Shown: positions 27,664 through 36,775 of the stretch, piece by piece
Position numbering within the stretch: the stretch's first letter is position 1
How the letters are laid out: each line of letters opens with the position of its first letter
NCBI GenBank assembly: GCA_003451675.1
Contig: DMCY01000053.1
Coordinates: 34,864-98,863 of the forward strand
DNA: 64,000 bases
Direction of reading: 5' to 3'
Origin: Candidatus Atribacteria bacterium
GTDB taxonomy: Bacteria > Atribacterota > JS1 > SB-45 > 34-128
Translations under genes and position numbers: made by a program
Notes under the pieces: model-generated
Told to the model about the DNA's origin: nothing
The model's database searches: none
Seen by the model: the letters and a program-made list of their open reading frames with translations, nothing else

Positions 27664-30600
27664 TATTTCTTTTTCACACTCCTTGCTTTGTCTAATCTAT
27701 TCTTTACTAGTTCAGCAGTAGCCCAATAAATTTCTTTTCTTTCTTCTTCGGTTAAATCCAAGGCATCAAAAACCACATCATCAAGGGCTTTACGGTCAGG
27801 AAGTGGGTTGGGTTGCTGTTCTCTAATTGGTTTTGTAGGATCAAATCTAAGTTCTTGAAAAATTGAATAAGTAATACGTTCATCTAAATTATTTTTAACA
27901 TCTTTAATATTGGTATTTAATATTAAAATATCTTTCCAAACATTAACATCGATATCTGCTATTGCTTGTGCTCCCGTTAATTGTCTGCTTAATATTTCTA
28001 AAAATAGTCTACAAACTGTAGAATTTAATAAGAAAACAATTTTATTGTAATTTATTTCTGTTTTAGGTATCACTCCATAAAGAAGTTTATTTTCTAAAAA
28101 TTTATTTGGATTTAAGCAAGTTATATATCGTTCACCAATTTTTTCTGTAACGATAATTGGTGCTCCAATTTTCTCGCCTAAATTCCACCAATATTTTCTA
28201 TTTGCACAAGTGGGTCTTTTAGAATATCCTTGCGTCTCTCCCCATTTAATATAATCTAATAATTTTGACCTATTTAATTCATTTTTCGATTTACGGCATA
28301 CAATAACTTTATATTTCATATTTTTTAATTCGACTATAATCGATTTACATTCTCGAGAGGTTTTTATAATTGGCCTTAAAAATTCTTTTTCAATTAACCA
28401 ATAAGCGTCGTCTTTCTTATTATAAATAATTCTTAAGCCCACTTTTTTTATTTCTTCAATATTACTAAAATTTCCTATGTTTTTAATCTTCGGTTTAATT
28501 TGTGAAATTTGTATTTTATCCGTTACATCTTCAATATAGAAGAATTCATTGGCGCCAGTAGTAAAACCACGACGCACTTCGGCAATATCTCCCAATCTTA
28601 CTAATTTACCCTTTCCTTTTTTCAATATCGTAAAGTAAATATCGGGTGCCCTTAAATATTTTCCACCCCATTTTGAACCAATATATTCTCCGGATAATTT
28701 ATCCTCAAATATTTCATTTTTATTCTGCTTAATTTCTATCCCTTCTTCTAATAATTCTCTTTGTTTTATAGCGTACGCTCTAAATTTATCTGTTTTTAAA
28801 ATATTCCCAAATAAGCTTTGATCATCATGAATAAAATTATCAATTACTATTAAATTCTGGCTAGAAACAACTTCTTCATATGGTTTTTTAAGCATAATAA
28901 ATTTAGTAATATTACCTAAGCAGGTAGGATTGAGGTTTTTATCATTTTTAATTAATGGAGCACCGAAAAATACTATTACTGTATTTATGGAAGCGTGAGC
29001 GAAACTTCTTTTAACTTGATTATCATATATAGCCTTTATCGGCACAAATTTAACTAAAAATTCTTGTAATATTTTACCATAACCCACATCAAGCCAGGAA
29101 TTAGAGGTAATAAAACAAAAAGTTCCTTTTGGATTTAAAAGGCTTAACCCTTGGAAATAAAAATAAATGTAGTAATCACAGTTTTTATCAAATTTTTCAA
29201 TGAAAGGATACTTTATTTTTATATTCTCAATAAGATCGTCTTTATATTTTTGTATTTCGTTTTTGCTTGTTTTATTTTTGGGTTTAAACGGAGGAGATAT
29301 TCCTCCGGTTCTTATATAAGGAGGATTCCCAATAACCACATCAAATCCACCTTTTTCTTCAAATACATCTGCAAAATCAATTTCCCAAACAACAAATTGT
29401 TTTCCTTTGAGTTTTAATTCTTCATAAGCTTTTTCGAGTAATTCTCTTTTTTCTTCTAAAAATTCTATCTCATTCTTAAGATTTTTTTTATTTATTTTAT
29501 CTTTAGAGGTTTCTCCAAAAATATTTAATTGGCTTATCTTATATAATTGATTATTTAACGCTTGGACTTCTTTACTTATATTTAGTATCTCTTCTTTTAA
29601 AATTTCCTGAAAAATTTTTGTTTCTTCTCTTTTTACTGCTTCAGAATCCTTAAATTTTCTTGACGGGTCATTGTTATAAAATCTCCGTTCTTCTTCTTTT
29701 AGATATTTAAGTTTTCTTTTTGTTTCTTTTGAAATAGTTAAATCTCTTAAATCTAAACTTATGCCTCCTATCTTTTGAACTAAACTATCACCCACCCGCA
29801 ACCTTAAATTAAAATTGGGCAAAAGCGGTTCTTTTCTTCTTTCTTCCGGTAGGTCTGCTTCCACAATCATAGAAAGCCAAAGTCTTAATTCGGCACAATG
29901 CAATGCCCACTTCATTACATCTACCCCAAAAAGGTTATTTCCAATAATATCTTTTTTAATATCAAAATCTTTTCTTTCTCTACCTAAATGCCTATTTGTT
30001 ATTTGAGTTAATTCTACTAATACTTTTAAACATCCTAATAAAAAGGCGCCACTACCACAAGCCGGATCAACTACTTTCACATCTTCTATAAGAAATTCTA
30101 GATCTTCCCATAAGTTGCGTTTATTAATATATCCTATAGCTTCTTTCTTGTCTTCATCAAAAACAAACTTGTAAATAATGTCTTTAGGTATTTTTTGTAA
30201 ATGGTTGGCAAAATATTCTACTAAAGATCTCCGAACCATAAAGTCGACTTCACTAACCGGAGTATAAAAAACTCCTAAGTCATTTCGTTCGTAGATTTCC
30301 TCAGCAATATTCGCAAAAGATTCATACAAATAACCCAGCATCTGGGGGTCAACCGCTACCTCAACATCTAAAGGCGAATCTTCTTTTATAGTAAAATTAT
30401 ATTTATCTAAAAAAACAAAAATTTTTTTAAAGGTAGAATCCGGAATATTCACCCCGACTTTATCAAAATCTTCTTCGTTAAATAGGCCGCCATTAAGATA
30501 GGGAAACATTATTAAATTATTTTTAAATTCAGCAGGAATATATCTGGCAATGCCTAAACTGGGAAAAGATTTATTAAAAACTTCGAAGAATAATATCTTT

Positions 30601-31367
30601 AACCAATTCTCATAAAAAGAATCTTTAGGAACATTGCCCTTGTTTCTTTCTATCTTGTATTCTTTATAAAAATTACTTATGAATTTTTTATCAGAAGCTA
30701 ACCATTTCTTTTTTGCAATGAAATAAAGGAAAATAAATCGGTTTAAGGTTTGCTGGGCAAATTCGTGAGCTAATTTTACATCTTTTATCTGTTTGAAAAC
30801 TAAACTTCTTAACTCAAAAAATACTTTTTCAAAATCTTTAAAAAACTCATCATTCACTCTTTCTTTGTTAAAGGCTTGCTGCCAGCAATTTCTCCAGATA
30901 TCCCGGTAAGTTTCTTGTTGCGTAATATTTAAGGTCGAAATAACTTCTAAATCAGTACGATAAATTTGTTTTGTATCTACAATTAAAGTAGATAATTTTA
31001 ATCTTTTCTTTCCTTCGTGTTTTTCATATTGAGGTAAAGTAAAATAATAAGTCTCCCAATCATCTGTAGAGATAAGAAGAACCCTGATATAGCTATCTAA
31101 GAGAGATTTAGAGAGGGCCTTTAAGAAAGGTCGGGAAATATTTTTAGTTTCAATAGTAAAACAGAATAAATGTTTTTCGATGTTGAATACAGAATACACA
31201 TTCTCTATATTAGGGAGAATATCTTTTGGAAGGTTAAAATCAGTTTTATTTCTTTTGTAGGATTTGTCAAAAAGATGTTCTTTGTATCCTAAAAATTCGA
31301 AAAGCTCAAAAATAGAATCGATATCTTTCAAATTTCTTACTTTTTCTTCTATTGCAATCGGAATCAT
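27663..31367 (-). CDS. Eco57I/type IIG-like N6-adenine DNA methyltransferase
   Basis: 1234 aa. The N-terminal ~330 residues resemble the nuclease/helical part of type IIG-like enzymes; FTIETKNISRPFLKAL (~70-85) could be a degenerate nuclease strand. AdoMet-binding motif I VVDPACGSGAFLL lies near 439, NPPYIRTGG (catalytic motif IV) near 682, and a SNSWLDVGYGKILQEFL stretch near 750. A TaqI-like target-recognition region spans ~950-1150 (GDIAEVRRGFTTGANEFFYIED, KYWWNLGEK). It would methylate adenine to mark self DNA. It overlaps the SNF2 helicase gene by 1 nt and follows the HEPN-like gene by 47 nt. Confidence 0.85.
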   Translation of the reverse strand: MIPIAIEEKVRNLKDIDSIFELFEFLGYKEHLFDKSYKRNKTDFNLPKDILPNIENVYSVFNIEKHLFCFTIETKNISRPFLKALSKSLLDSYIRVLLISTDDWETYYFTLPQYEKHEGKKRLKLSTLIVDTKQIYRTDLEVISTLNITQQETYRDIWRNCWQQAFNKERVNDEFFKDFEKVFFELRSLVFKQIKDVKLAHEFAQQTLNRFIFLYFIAKKKWLASDKKFISNFYKEYKIERNKGNVPKDSFYENWLKILFFEVFNKSFPSLGIARYIPAEFKNNLIMFPYLNGGLFNEEDFDKVGVNIPDSTFKKIFVFLDKYNFTIKEDSPLDVEVAVDPQMLGYLYESFANIAEEIYERNDLGVFYTPVSEVDFMVRRSLVEYFANHLQKIPKDIIYKFVFDEDKKEAIGYINKRNLWEDLEFLIEDVKVVDPACGSGAFLLGCLKVLVELTQITNRHLGRERKDFDIKKDIIGNNLFGVDVMKWALHCAELRLWLSMIVEADLPEERRKEPLLPNFNLRLRVGDSLVQKIGGISLDLRDLTISKETKRKLKYLKEEERRFYNNDPSRKFKDSEAVKREETKIFQEILKEEILNISKEVQALNNQLYKISQLNIFGETSKDKINKKNLKNEIEFLEEKRELLEKAYEELKLKGKQFVVWEIDFADVFEEKGGFDVVIGNPPYIRTGGISPPFKPKNKTSKNEIQKYKDDLIENIKIKYPFIEKFDKNCDYYIYFYFQGLSLLNPKGTFCFITSNSWLDVGYGKILQEFLVKFVPIKAIYDNQVKRSFAHASINTVIVFFGAPLIKNDKNLNPTCLGNITKFIMLKKPYEEVVSSQNLIVIDNFIHDDQSLFGNILKTDKFRAYAIKQRELLEEGIEIKQNKNEIFEDKLSGEYIGSKWGGKYLRAPDIYFTILKKGKGKLVRLGDIAEVRRGFTTGANEFFYIEDVTDKIQISQIKPKIKNIGNFSNIEEIKKVGLRIIYNKKDDAYWLIEKEFLRPIIKTSRECKSIIVELKNMKYKVIVCRKSKNELNRSKLLDYIKWGETQGYSKRPTCANRKYWWNLGEKIGAPIIVTEKIGERYITCLNPNKFLENKLLYGVIPKTEINYNKIVFLLNSTVCRLFLEILSRQLTGAQAIADIDVNVWKDILILNTNIKDVKNNLDERITYSIFQELRFDPTKPIREQQPNPLPDRKALDDVVFDALDLTEEERKEIYWATAELVKNRLDKARSVKKK

Positions 31368-31414
31368 ATTATCCCCCCTACAAAGATAAAGGTCATTTTT
31401 TATTTATATTTCAT

Positions 31415-32332
31415 TTAGTCTAATGAGTCCATAAAACCCTTTCTGGTAACAAAATTATAAATCGCAGAAAAAACACTTGCGTAAAAATTATTAAATTTGA
31501 AAGACTCTTCTGCTTCTTTTAAATTTTTGGGAACAATTATTTTGCTTGCAGGTTCAATTAACATTCCTCTATGAAGATAGGCTGAACGTATTGCATAAGG
31601 ATCCTTTCCGCTTGCAAATTTGTAGCTATCCGTACGTGTAGAGTATTTTTTAATAAAATATTCAAGCATTTCAGTTTTATTTAAAACTTTACTGCCTGAT
31701 AGTTTTGGAATAATATTATAATTAGGAGAACTTTGATAATTACCTTTTTCTATCATATATAACGCCTCTAAAGAATTAATACAATCTGTTAATGCTTCAG
31801 TAATATGAGTGGAAGATTTATATTTTGCTAATCTATTCATATGAATAGAAGCTAATATTCTTTCTTTATATGGAGAGGAATATATTTTTTGAATAATATT
31901 AGTCGCTCCATTAACATTTAAAAAAGTACTTTTAGAGCCTTTATAAGTCAATTTTTCTGAAAAACTTTTAGAAGGTATAACTTTGGTTATGCCCCAACCG
32001 GGAACATAAGAATATTCACTAAGTCTGGGTAAAAAATATGCAACATGACTTGCAGTAGCAAATGATAAAATGTCACAAATTCTTTCTATAACAATAAACT
32101 GATTTCCTTTTTCTATATCATCTTTTTGGCATTTTACATATAGATTAACTGGGTTATATTGCGGAATAATATTACAACTCTTTGCGCCAGTATTAATTTT
32201 AAATTCAGTAGACTCTTCTTGTGTAATTATAAAGCATTCTCTGTCTTGAAAATTAAATTTCACTTGGCCCTCTATAGGCGTAAAAGATAAACCTAATTTA
32301 GGAAATATCTCTAATACAAAATAATCGCTCAT
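31415..32332 (-). CDS. ApeA-like HEPN-domain protein, first gene of the methylase-helicase operon
   Basis: 305 aa. The N-terminal ~120 residues look like a beta-rich domain (FKINTGAKSCNIIPQYNPVNLYVK). Residues ~150-300 form a helical HEPN-like region: ITEALTDCINSLEALYMIEKGN, and near residue 250 IRSAYLHRG, an R-x4-H pair that fits the HEPN RNase motif. HEPN proteins often act as abortive RNases. It opens the operon with the methylase and the PLD-SNF2 helicase. Shine-Dalgarno AAGGGG precedes the ATG, and an extended -10 promoter lies 53 nt upstream. The RNase role is inferred. Confidence 0.6.
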   Translation of the reverse strand: MSDYFVLEIFPKLGLSFTPIEGQVKFNFQDRECFIITQEESTEFKINTGAKSCNIIPQYNPVNLYVKCQKDDIEKGNQFIVIERICDILSFATASHVAYFLPRLSEYSYVPGWGITKVIPSKSFSEKLTYKGSKSTFLNVNGATNIIQKIYSSPYKERILASIHMNRLAKYKSSTHITEALTDCINSLEALYMIEKGNYQSSPNYNIIPKLSGSKVLNKTEMLEYFIKKYSTRTDSYKFASGKDPYAIRSAYLHRGMLIEPASKIIVPKNLKEAEESFKFNNFYASVFSAIYNFVTRKGFMDSLD

Positions 32333-32384
32333 TTAATATTTTTCCCCTTAACTACTTTTTAATTAAAATTAGATATTATTTATA

Positions 32385-32393
32385 ATTATATCA
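32385..32393 (-). promoter_or_regulatory. Extended -10 promoter element of the HEPN-methylase-helicase operon
   Basis: On the minus strand TGATATAAT is a perfect extended -10 (TGnTATAAT) about 53 nt before the start codon of the HEPN-like gene. No good -35 is present at 17 nt, which is tolerated by extended -10 promoters. It lies downstream of both riboswitches, so the operon may not depend on them. Confidence 0.5.
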
Positions 32394-32510
32394 CACGGCT
32401 ACGACTACTGTATGGCAATAATTAATAAAATAATTTGAAAAATATGAAAAAAGTTTGATTTTTTTAGTTTTTTTTTAAAAAATGATAATTTTGTAAAATA
32501 GTACACACGT

Positions 32511-32597
32511 AAAAAAGCCGGTAGTCTGGCGGTCATAATATTTTAGACCCATAACTTTGCATTCTACATTTTCGGGTAGTTTACCTTTTCAGCTTTT
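32511..32597 (-). promoter_or_regulatory. Cyclic-di-GMP-I (GEMM-I) riboswitch
   Basis: The minus strand reads AAGGTAAACTACCCGAAAAT, GTAGAATGCAAAG, GGGTCTAA, ATGACCGCC and AGACTACCGGC. These match the class I c-di-GMP aptamer: GGTAAAC/TACC P1, a CTAC-loop-GTAG hairpin with GAAA, the GCAAAG junction, and the GGTC-TAA...ATGACC tetraloop-receptor hairpin. AAAAGC at the 5' side can pair with GCTTTT at the 3' side just before a T run, so ligand-stabilised P1 may itself act as a terminator (inference). The next gene, 180 nt downstream, is the HEPN-like protein, an unexpected target. Confidence 0.8.
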
Positions 32598-32623
32598 GAT
32601 TAATTGCATAGAGTGTTCATCGT

Positions 32624-32676
32624 AAAAACAAAAGGACGGAGTAAGAGAGTAATATAATTATTTTCTTACTCTGTCC
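32624..32676 (-). terminator. Intrinsic terminator of the glycine riboswitch
   Basis: On the minus strand a 12-nt stem pairs GGACAGAGTAAG with CTTACTCCGTCC (one A-C mismatch) around an AT-rich loop, followed by TTTTGTTTTT. Its 5' arm overlaps the end of the second glycine aptamer, so it looks like the expression platform. Confidence 0.75.
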
Positions 32677-32900
32677 TTTTACCTGAAAGATTCTTCCTAA
32701 GAAAATAGGAAATAACTCTTTAAGTAAACTCTGTATGGGTTTTCCTAAAAATTAGGAATTGCCCCTTCGGTGCTTTTATGTATAAAGCTCTCCAGAGTTC
32801 TGTCCGGCAACGGTTCTTTTGCCTGAAAGTTTCAATACTTTTGGTATCTTACCTCTTCGGCTCCTTTTCTTTTATGATGAAAAGAAAAAGTCTCTCCTGT
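32666..32900 (-). promoter_or_regulatory. Tandem glycine riboswitch (two aptamers)
   Basis: Minus strand. Aptamer 1 (about 32900-32787) has GGAGAG, GAGCCGAAGAGG, ACTTTCAGGCAAAAGAACC, GCCGGACAGAACTCTGGAGAG. Aptamer 2 (about 32786-32666) has GCACCGAAGGGGCAA, a long variable arm, and CTTTCAGGTAAAAGGACAGAG. These are the conserved glycine-riboswitch segments, in the classic tandem layout. Such switches normally precede gcvT or a glycine transporter gene, but no such gene follows in this window. Confidence 0.85.
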
Positions 32901-33049
32901 TACCTTCATACAGGTTACAATATTAAATTTAATCAATTTAAAAACTCAAGTGCTTATTTTATAGTTGCTTATGACAAAATTTGTCTATATTTATTATATA
33001 CGATATAAGTTTTAAAAATCCTTCTTTTTTTAGAAAATAATTATTACAA

Positions 33050-33153
33050 GGGGGACACACTTTACTTTTCGTCAAGCGTAAGTGCGGGAATACAAAAGAA
33101 GAATGTCCCCCTTTTAATGTGTAAGTGCGAGAGTATAAAAGAAGAATGTCCTC
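33050..33153. repeat. GGGGACACACTTTAC/GAATGTCCCCC mobile repeat, one and a half copies
   Basis: A ~64-bp unit (33050-33113) starts GGGGGACACACTTTACTTTT and ends AAAAGAAGAATGTCCCCC, and its right half is repeated at 33116-33153. A full copy occurs at 40690-40753. The ends are roughly complementary, like a transposase-dependent MITE. The rest of 32913-33452 contains an AT-rich possible promoter for the riboswitch RNA (32925-32955) and a second repeat at 33170-33216. Confidence 0.55.
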
Positions 33154-33169
33154 AGTGCATTACGGTGGT

Positions 33170-33216
33170 AAGTTGGGATTGCCGCGTCACTTCGTTCCTC
33201 GCAATGACAGAGGGGG
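33170..33216. repeat. GGGATTGCCGCGTCACTTCG...CGCAATGACA-type repeat
   Basis: This dispersed repeat of the widespread GATTGC...GCAATGACA class has related copies at 37644-37682 and 62440-62474. It is non-coding here. Confidence 0.5.
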
Positions 33217-33452
33217 GAGAGATAGAGGGAATATTGAAATAATATTTTAAAATAGTATAATCAAAAAGTGTGTCCTGCTGCAGTTTATTACATTTTTTCA
33301 ATTACCCACTCTTTTAACTAATCACTATCTTATACCAGGGAGGTGATTCTATCGTTCTATTTTTCCATTACAGCTTAGATTTGCAATAGAGGTTATTCTA
33401 ATATTCGTTTTAGTTTTAATTAAAAAAATATATAAAGAAAGGAATATATTAA

Positions 33453-36443
33453 ATGACTGAATCAATGAAAATTGAAGAATTGAAGAATTATGGTATACCT
33501 TCTCATATTGTAAACATCTTGGAAAAACATTACTCACCTGATTTGCTGCCGATACAGGAGGAGGCGGTGAAAAATTATGGGATTTTGAATTGGGGGGAAA
33601 ATGAGATTCACCCTCACCCTGCTCTCTCCCCTCAAGGGCGAGGGAAAAAAGAAGAAGGGAATGACATAAATGGGAGCAATGACAAAGGTAAAAATCTTCT
33701 GGTTATCGCCCCAACATCTTCAGGAAAAACCTTCATCGGAGAAATGGCTGCAATAACTCAGGCCATTCATCTTCAAAAAACCATTTATTTAGTTCCTTTA
33801 AGAGCACTGGCTGATGAAAAATATAGGCATTTTAAAAACCTCTACAGTCAATACGGAATAGATATGGTCATCTCTACCCGTGACCGGAGTGAAGATGACC
33901 AAAATATCATCTCCGGAGATTATGATATTGCGGTAATGGCCTATGAAAAATTTAATTACTTTTGTTTGATGTGTCCTCGTTTTTTAGAAATTGTTTCTTT
34001 GGTCATCATCGATGAAATGCAGTTGATTAATGACTTAAAATGGGGTCCCCTGCTGGAAAGTATGGTAAACCATATCGATACAAAGAATAAAAATATTAAG
34101 ATTATCGCCCTTTCAGCTTTTATTGAAAATCAAGAAGCTCTCTTAAGGTGGTTTCCTGCACGAATCCTTATTTCCTATCAACGACCGGTGGAACTGCGTA
34201 AAGGAATGGTGAGGGATGGTGTCTTTGAATATATTACTTCAAAAAAGAAGGAAAATTTTAAAAAAGAAGTATTTTTTAAACCGGAAGCAGTTCGTGATAA
34301 TTATTTTAAGGATTATCTATTGGAGACAGTGAAACATCTGTTAAAACAGGGAGAATCGGTCTTGATATTTTTTGCAACCTGTGAAGAAACGCAAAAATGG
34401 GCTAAGTGGCTGGCGTCTCAATTAGAAAGCCCTGCCGCATCTTGTGCATTAAAAGAGTTGAAGGAAATGGAAGAAACTCTTTCCCGAGATGAGTTGAAAG
34501 AGACCTTAAAAAAAGGTATTGCCTATTATAATAAGAACCTATCATGGGAAGAAAGAAATTTGATTGAGACTTACCAAAAGGAGGGGGAAATAAAGGTTAT
34601 CTGTGCTACCAGCATCATGGCCATGGGTATCAATCTTCATTTTAAGAATGTGATTATTGCCCTGGATAAAATATATAATGATGAAGGAAATTACCCTCCT
34701 AACTATCGAACCAGCCTTACCTTTTCTGCTATTGAAAATATGAGCGGAAGAGCCGGAGCATTAGAGTTTGGGAGGGTCATTTTTCTGGCTCATTCCCTAC
34801 TCTTTCAGATTATTTACCAGAATCTTTATTTTAAATATTTAAAAAATAATAATTGCAAATATAAGGCAAATAAACAGTTGTTAAATGTTGACAATGATTT
34901 AATTACTTATCTTCTAAGATTAGCAGTAAATATAAAACTTAATTATGAAAATTTAAAGAGTCATTTAAAGAAAGAGGAATTTGTTTCTTTAAAAAGTCAG
35001 AGTAAATTCGAAGATAATAATTTCCTTTCCGGTTACTGGAAGTTTGTTTTTAATAAGGCAAATATTGATAAAAGAATAGAAAAAGCCTTGAATATTTTAA
35101 AAGGAAACAGATTGATTAGGATGGATAAAAATGGTGTTCTGTTCCCTACCGGTAGCGGTATTTTAATAGCTGCCAAGAGAATTAAAGTTGAAACTTTTCT
35201 GTTTTTTAAGTCCTGGTTGGGATATTGTAAAAATGGAGATATTAGTATTCTGGAGATTCTTTTTGTATTGGCTTTAAGCCCTGATGGTAAAGCTTTACCT
35301 ATCCCCTTTTCTCAAGCTATTAGAGATGATTATAAAAAAGGGATTTATCAATATGGTTGTAAAAAAAGTTACTGGAATAAACTCTTACATCTGATATTCG
35401 AACAGGGTGATGAAGATAAGAAGCTTTTTCGAGAAAATATTTTAATTAAAAAAGAGAAAGAAGGGATTACTTCTTTGGAGGATGACATCACCTTTATGAA
35501 GACTCATTTATTATATGATTTGGTAGAGGGAAAAAAGAACGTTAAGGAAATTGAGGAGGAATATGGTCTTTACCGGGGTTGTATCTATAGATTGGGGAAA
35601 GGTTTTTCCTGGTTAGCAGATTGTCTGTCAGCGATTGCAGAAGGTATGGGCTGGGAGAAAAAACTAAATGAAGATTTAAATAAAATAAGGATGTTATCCA
35701 ACAGATTAGTAGAAGGAGTACAGGAAGAGGGAGCAAATTTAGCCCTGCTGTATATTCCCGGTTTAAGCCGATACTATATTAGAAGGTTGGTAGGGGCGGG
35801 ATATAGGGATGAGAATTCTTTGAGGAATGCGAGTGAGGGTAAATTAGGTAAATTGATTCCAAAAAGATTAGTTCAAAGAATTCTAAGAAGAATGAAAGAA
35901 GAAAATAATCACCAGAAAATGCTGAAAGTAAAATGGATGGTGAAAGATGAAAACCGTGATAAGCCCGGATCGGCAATCCTCCCCTCTCCACTAAAAACCA
36001 CAAGTACTACTTCGACATCTCATAACTTACAAACCGTATCCGTAAGTTCTCCGTCGATAACTGAAAACCCGAATTCTAATCTAAAACCTAAAAACCAAAA
36101 GCCAAAAACTGTACTTGAAATCTCCCTCAACCGCCCGGACAGAATAATCTTTATAGGGGAAAAGATTGAGGTAACTGCTACAGAATTTTCTTTAATTCAT
36201 CTCTTGGCCCAACACAACAGGCAAGTAATGAGCTATGAGAGTATTGTAAAGAAACTATGGGGAGCAAGAACTGAGGCAATCTATACCCGAATAATTCAGC
36301 ATATATGCAAATTTAGAAAAAATATTTTAAATACAATTGGTAATAACCAAACAAATAGAGAAAAAATTCGGGATATATTAAAAGTAGTACCCGGAAGAGG
36401 TGTAATGTTAAATATAAATGATAAGGAACTAAAAATAAATTAA
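33453..36443 (+). CDS. Ski2-like helicase fused to a C-terminal OmpR/PhoB-type winged helix
   Basis: 996 aa. Superfamily 2 motifs: Q-like LPIQEEAV (~36-43), motif I LVIAPTSSGKT near 90, Ia LVPLRALADEK, motif II VIIDEMQLI near 186, III ALSA, V CATSIMAMGINL near 390, VI IENMSGRAGALEFG near 432. A helix-hairpin-helix near 770 (LYIPGLSRYYIRRLVGAGY) resembles Hel308 domain 4-5. Residues ~905-990 (VTATEFSLIHLLAQHNRQVMSYESIVKKLWG, then VVPGRGVML) form an OmpR-type DNA-binding wing, unusual on a helicase. About 30 residues (50-79, HPHPALSPQGRG...) are encoded by an in-frame palindromic repeat. It may act in repair or replication of a mobile unit. Confidence 0.8.
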   Translation: MTESMKIEELKNYGIPSHIVNILEKHYSPDLLPIQEEAVKNYGILNWGENEIHPHPALSPQGRGKKEEGNDINGSNDKGKNLLVIAPTSSGKTFIGEMAAITQAIHLQKTIYLVPLRALADEKYRHFKNLYSQYGIDMVISTRDRSEDDQNIISGDYDIAVMAYEKFNYFCLMCPRFLEIVSLVIIDEMQLINDLKWGPLLESMVNHIDTKNKNIKIIALSAFIENQEALLRWFPARILISYQRPVELRKGMVRDGVFEYITSKKKENFKKEVFFKPEAVRDNYFKDYLLETVKHLLKQGESVLIFFATCEETQKWAKWLASQLESPAASCALKELKEMEETLSRDELKETLKKGIAYYNKNLSWEERNLIETYQKEGEIKVICATSIMAMGINLHFKNVIIALDKIYNDEGNYPPNYRTSLTFSAIENMSGRAGALEFGRVIFLAHSLLFQIIYQNLYFKYLKNNNCKYKANKQLLNVDNDLITYLLRLAVNIKLNYENLKSHLKKEEFVSLKSQSKFEDNNFLSGYWKFVFNKANIDKRIEKALNILKGNRLIRMDKNGVLFPTGSGILIAAKRIKVETFLFFKSWLGYCKNGDISILEILFVLALSPDGKALPIPFSQAIRDDYKKGIYQYGCKKSYWNKLLHLIFEQGDEDKKLFRENILIKKEKEGITSLEDDITFMKTHLLYDLVEGKKNVKEIEEEYGLYRGCIYRLGKGFSWLADCLSAIAEGMGWEKKLNEDLNKIRMLSNRLVEGVQEEGANLALLYIPGLSRYYIRRLVGAGYRDENSLRNASEGKLGKLIPKRLVQRILRRMKEENNHQKMLKVKWMVKDENRDKPGSAILPSPLKTTSTTSTSHNLQTVSVSSPSITENPNSNLKPKNQKPKTVLEISLNRPDRIIFIGEKIEVTATEFSLIHLLAQHNRQVMSYESIVKKLWGARTEAIYTRIIQHICKFRKNILNTIGNNQTNREKIRDILKVVPGRGVMLNINDKELKIN
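33609..33690. repeat. REP-like repeat translated within the helicase gene
   Basis: CACCCTCACCCTGCTCTCTC and CCTCAAGGGCGAGGG (33609-33644) form the common PHPALSPQGRG-encoding palindromic repeat, followed by a GAATGACA/GCAATGACA-type end (33660-33685). It sits in frame between the Q-like region and motif I, where other Ski2 helicases have a short loop. Confidence 0.6.
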
Positions 36444-36512
36444 TAAACAGTAGGACAGGCATCTCGTCTGCCTATTATTAAAAAATATAAATTAATCAAA
36501 TTTAAATCTTTA

Positions 36513-36552
36513 AATCCGAACAATCAAAATGGTTGTTCGGATTTTTTATTTT
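36513..36552 (+). terminator. Intrinsic terminator after the helicase gene
   Basis: An 11-bp perfect stem AATCCGAACAA / TTGTTCGGATT (36513-36523 and 36533-36543) with a 9-nt loop is followed by TTTTTTATTTT. It ends the helicase transcript about 70 nt after its stop. Confidence 0.85.
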
Positions 36553-36569
36553 CAGATTAACTTCGGATA

Positions 36570-36613
36570 AAAATAAATCGAAAATAAATCAAAAACAAAT
36601 GGAAAACAAATCG
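36570..36613 (+). repeat. Four tandem 11-bp iteron-like repeats
   Basis: AAAATAAATCG, AAAATAAATCA, AAAACAAATGG and AAAACAAATCG follow one another without gaps, 160 bp upstream of the HTH protein at 36776. The 11-bp period places every unit on the same helix face, as in iterons or operator arrays. The remainder of 36444-36775 holds a small AGGACAGGCATCTCGTCTGCC palindrome-type repeat (about 36450-36475) and a GGCGGATTCATCC-type repeat at 36694-36720. Confidence 0.5.
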
Positions 36614-36775
36614 AAATCTTATTACAACAAATTTTTACTATGATTTAATAAGTTAGTTAGCTGGTTAATTGGCTTACCGGTCGTAAAGAAACAGACGGGG
36701 TGGATGAATCCGCCCCCTACAAAGAACTGAAAACCGTAAACCGAAAATCGTTTTTGACTAAGGAGGAAGAAATAC

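Noticed and set aside
24508..31367. DISARM system
   Set aside because: The SNF2 helicase, PLD domain and adenine methylase fit parts of it, but drmA and drmB-type (DUF1998) proteins are absent.
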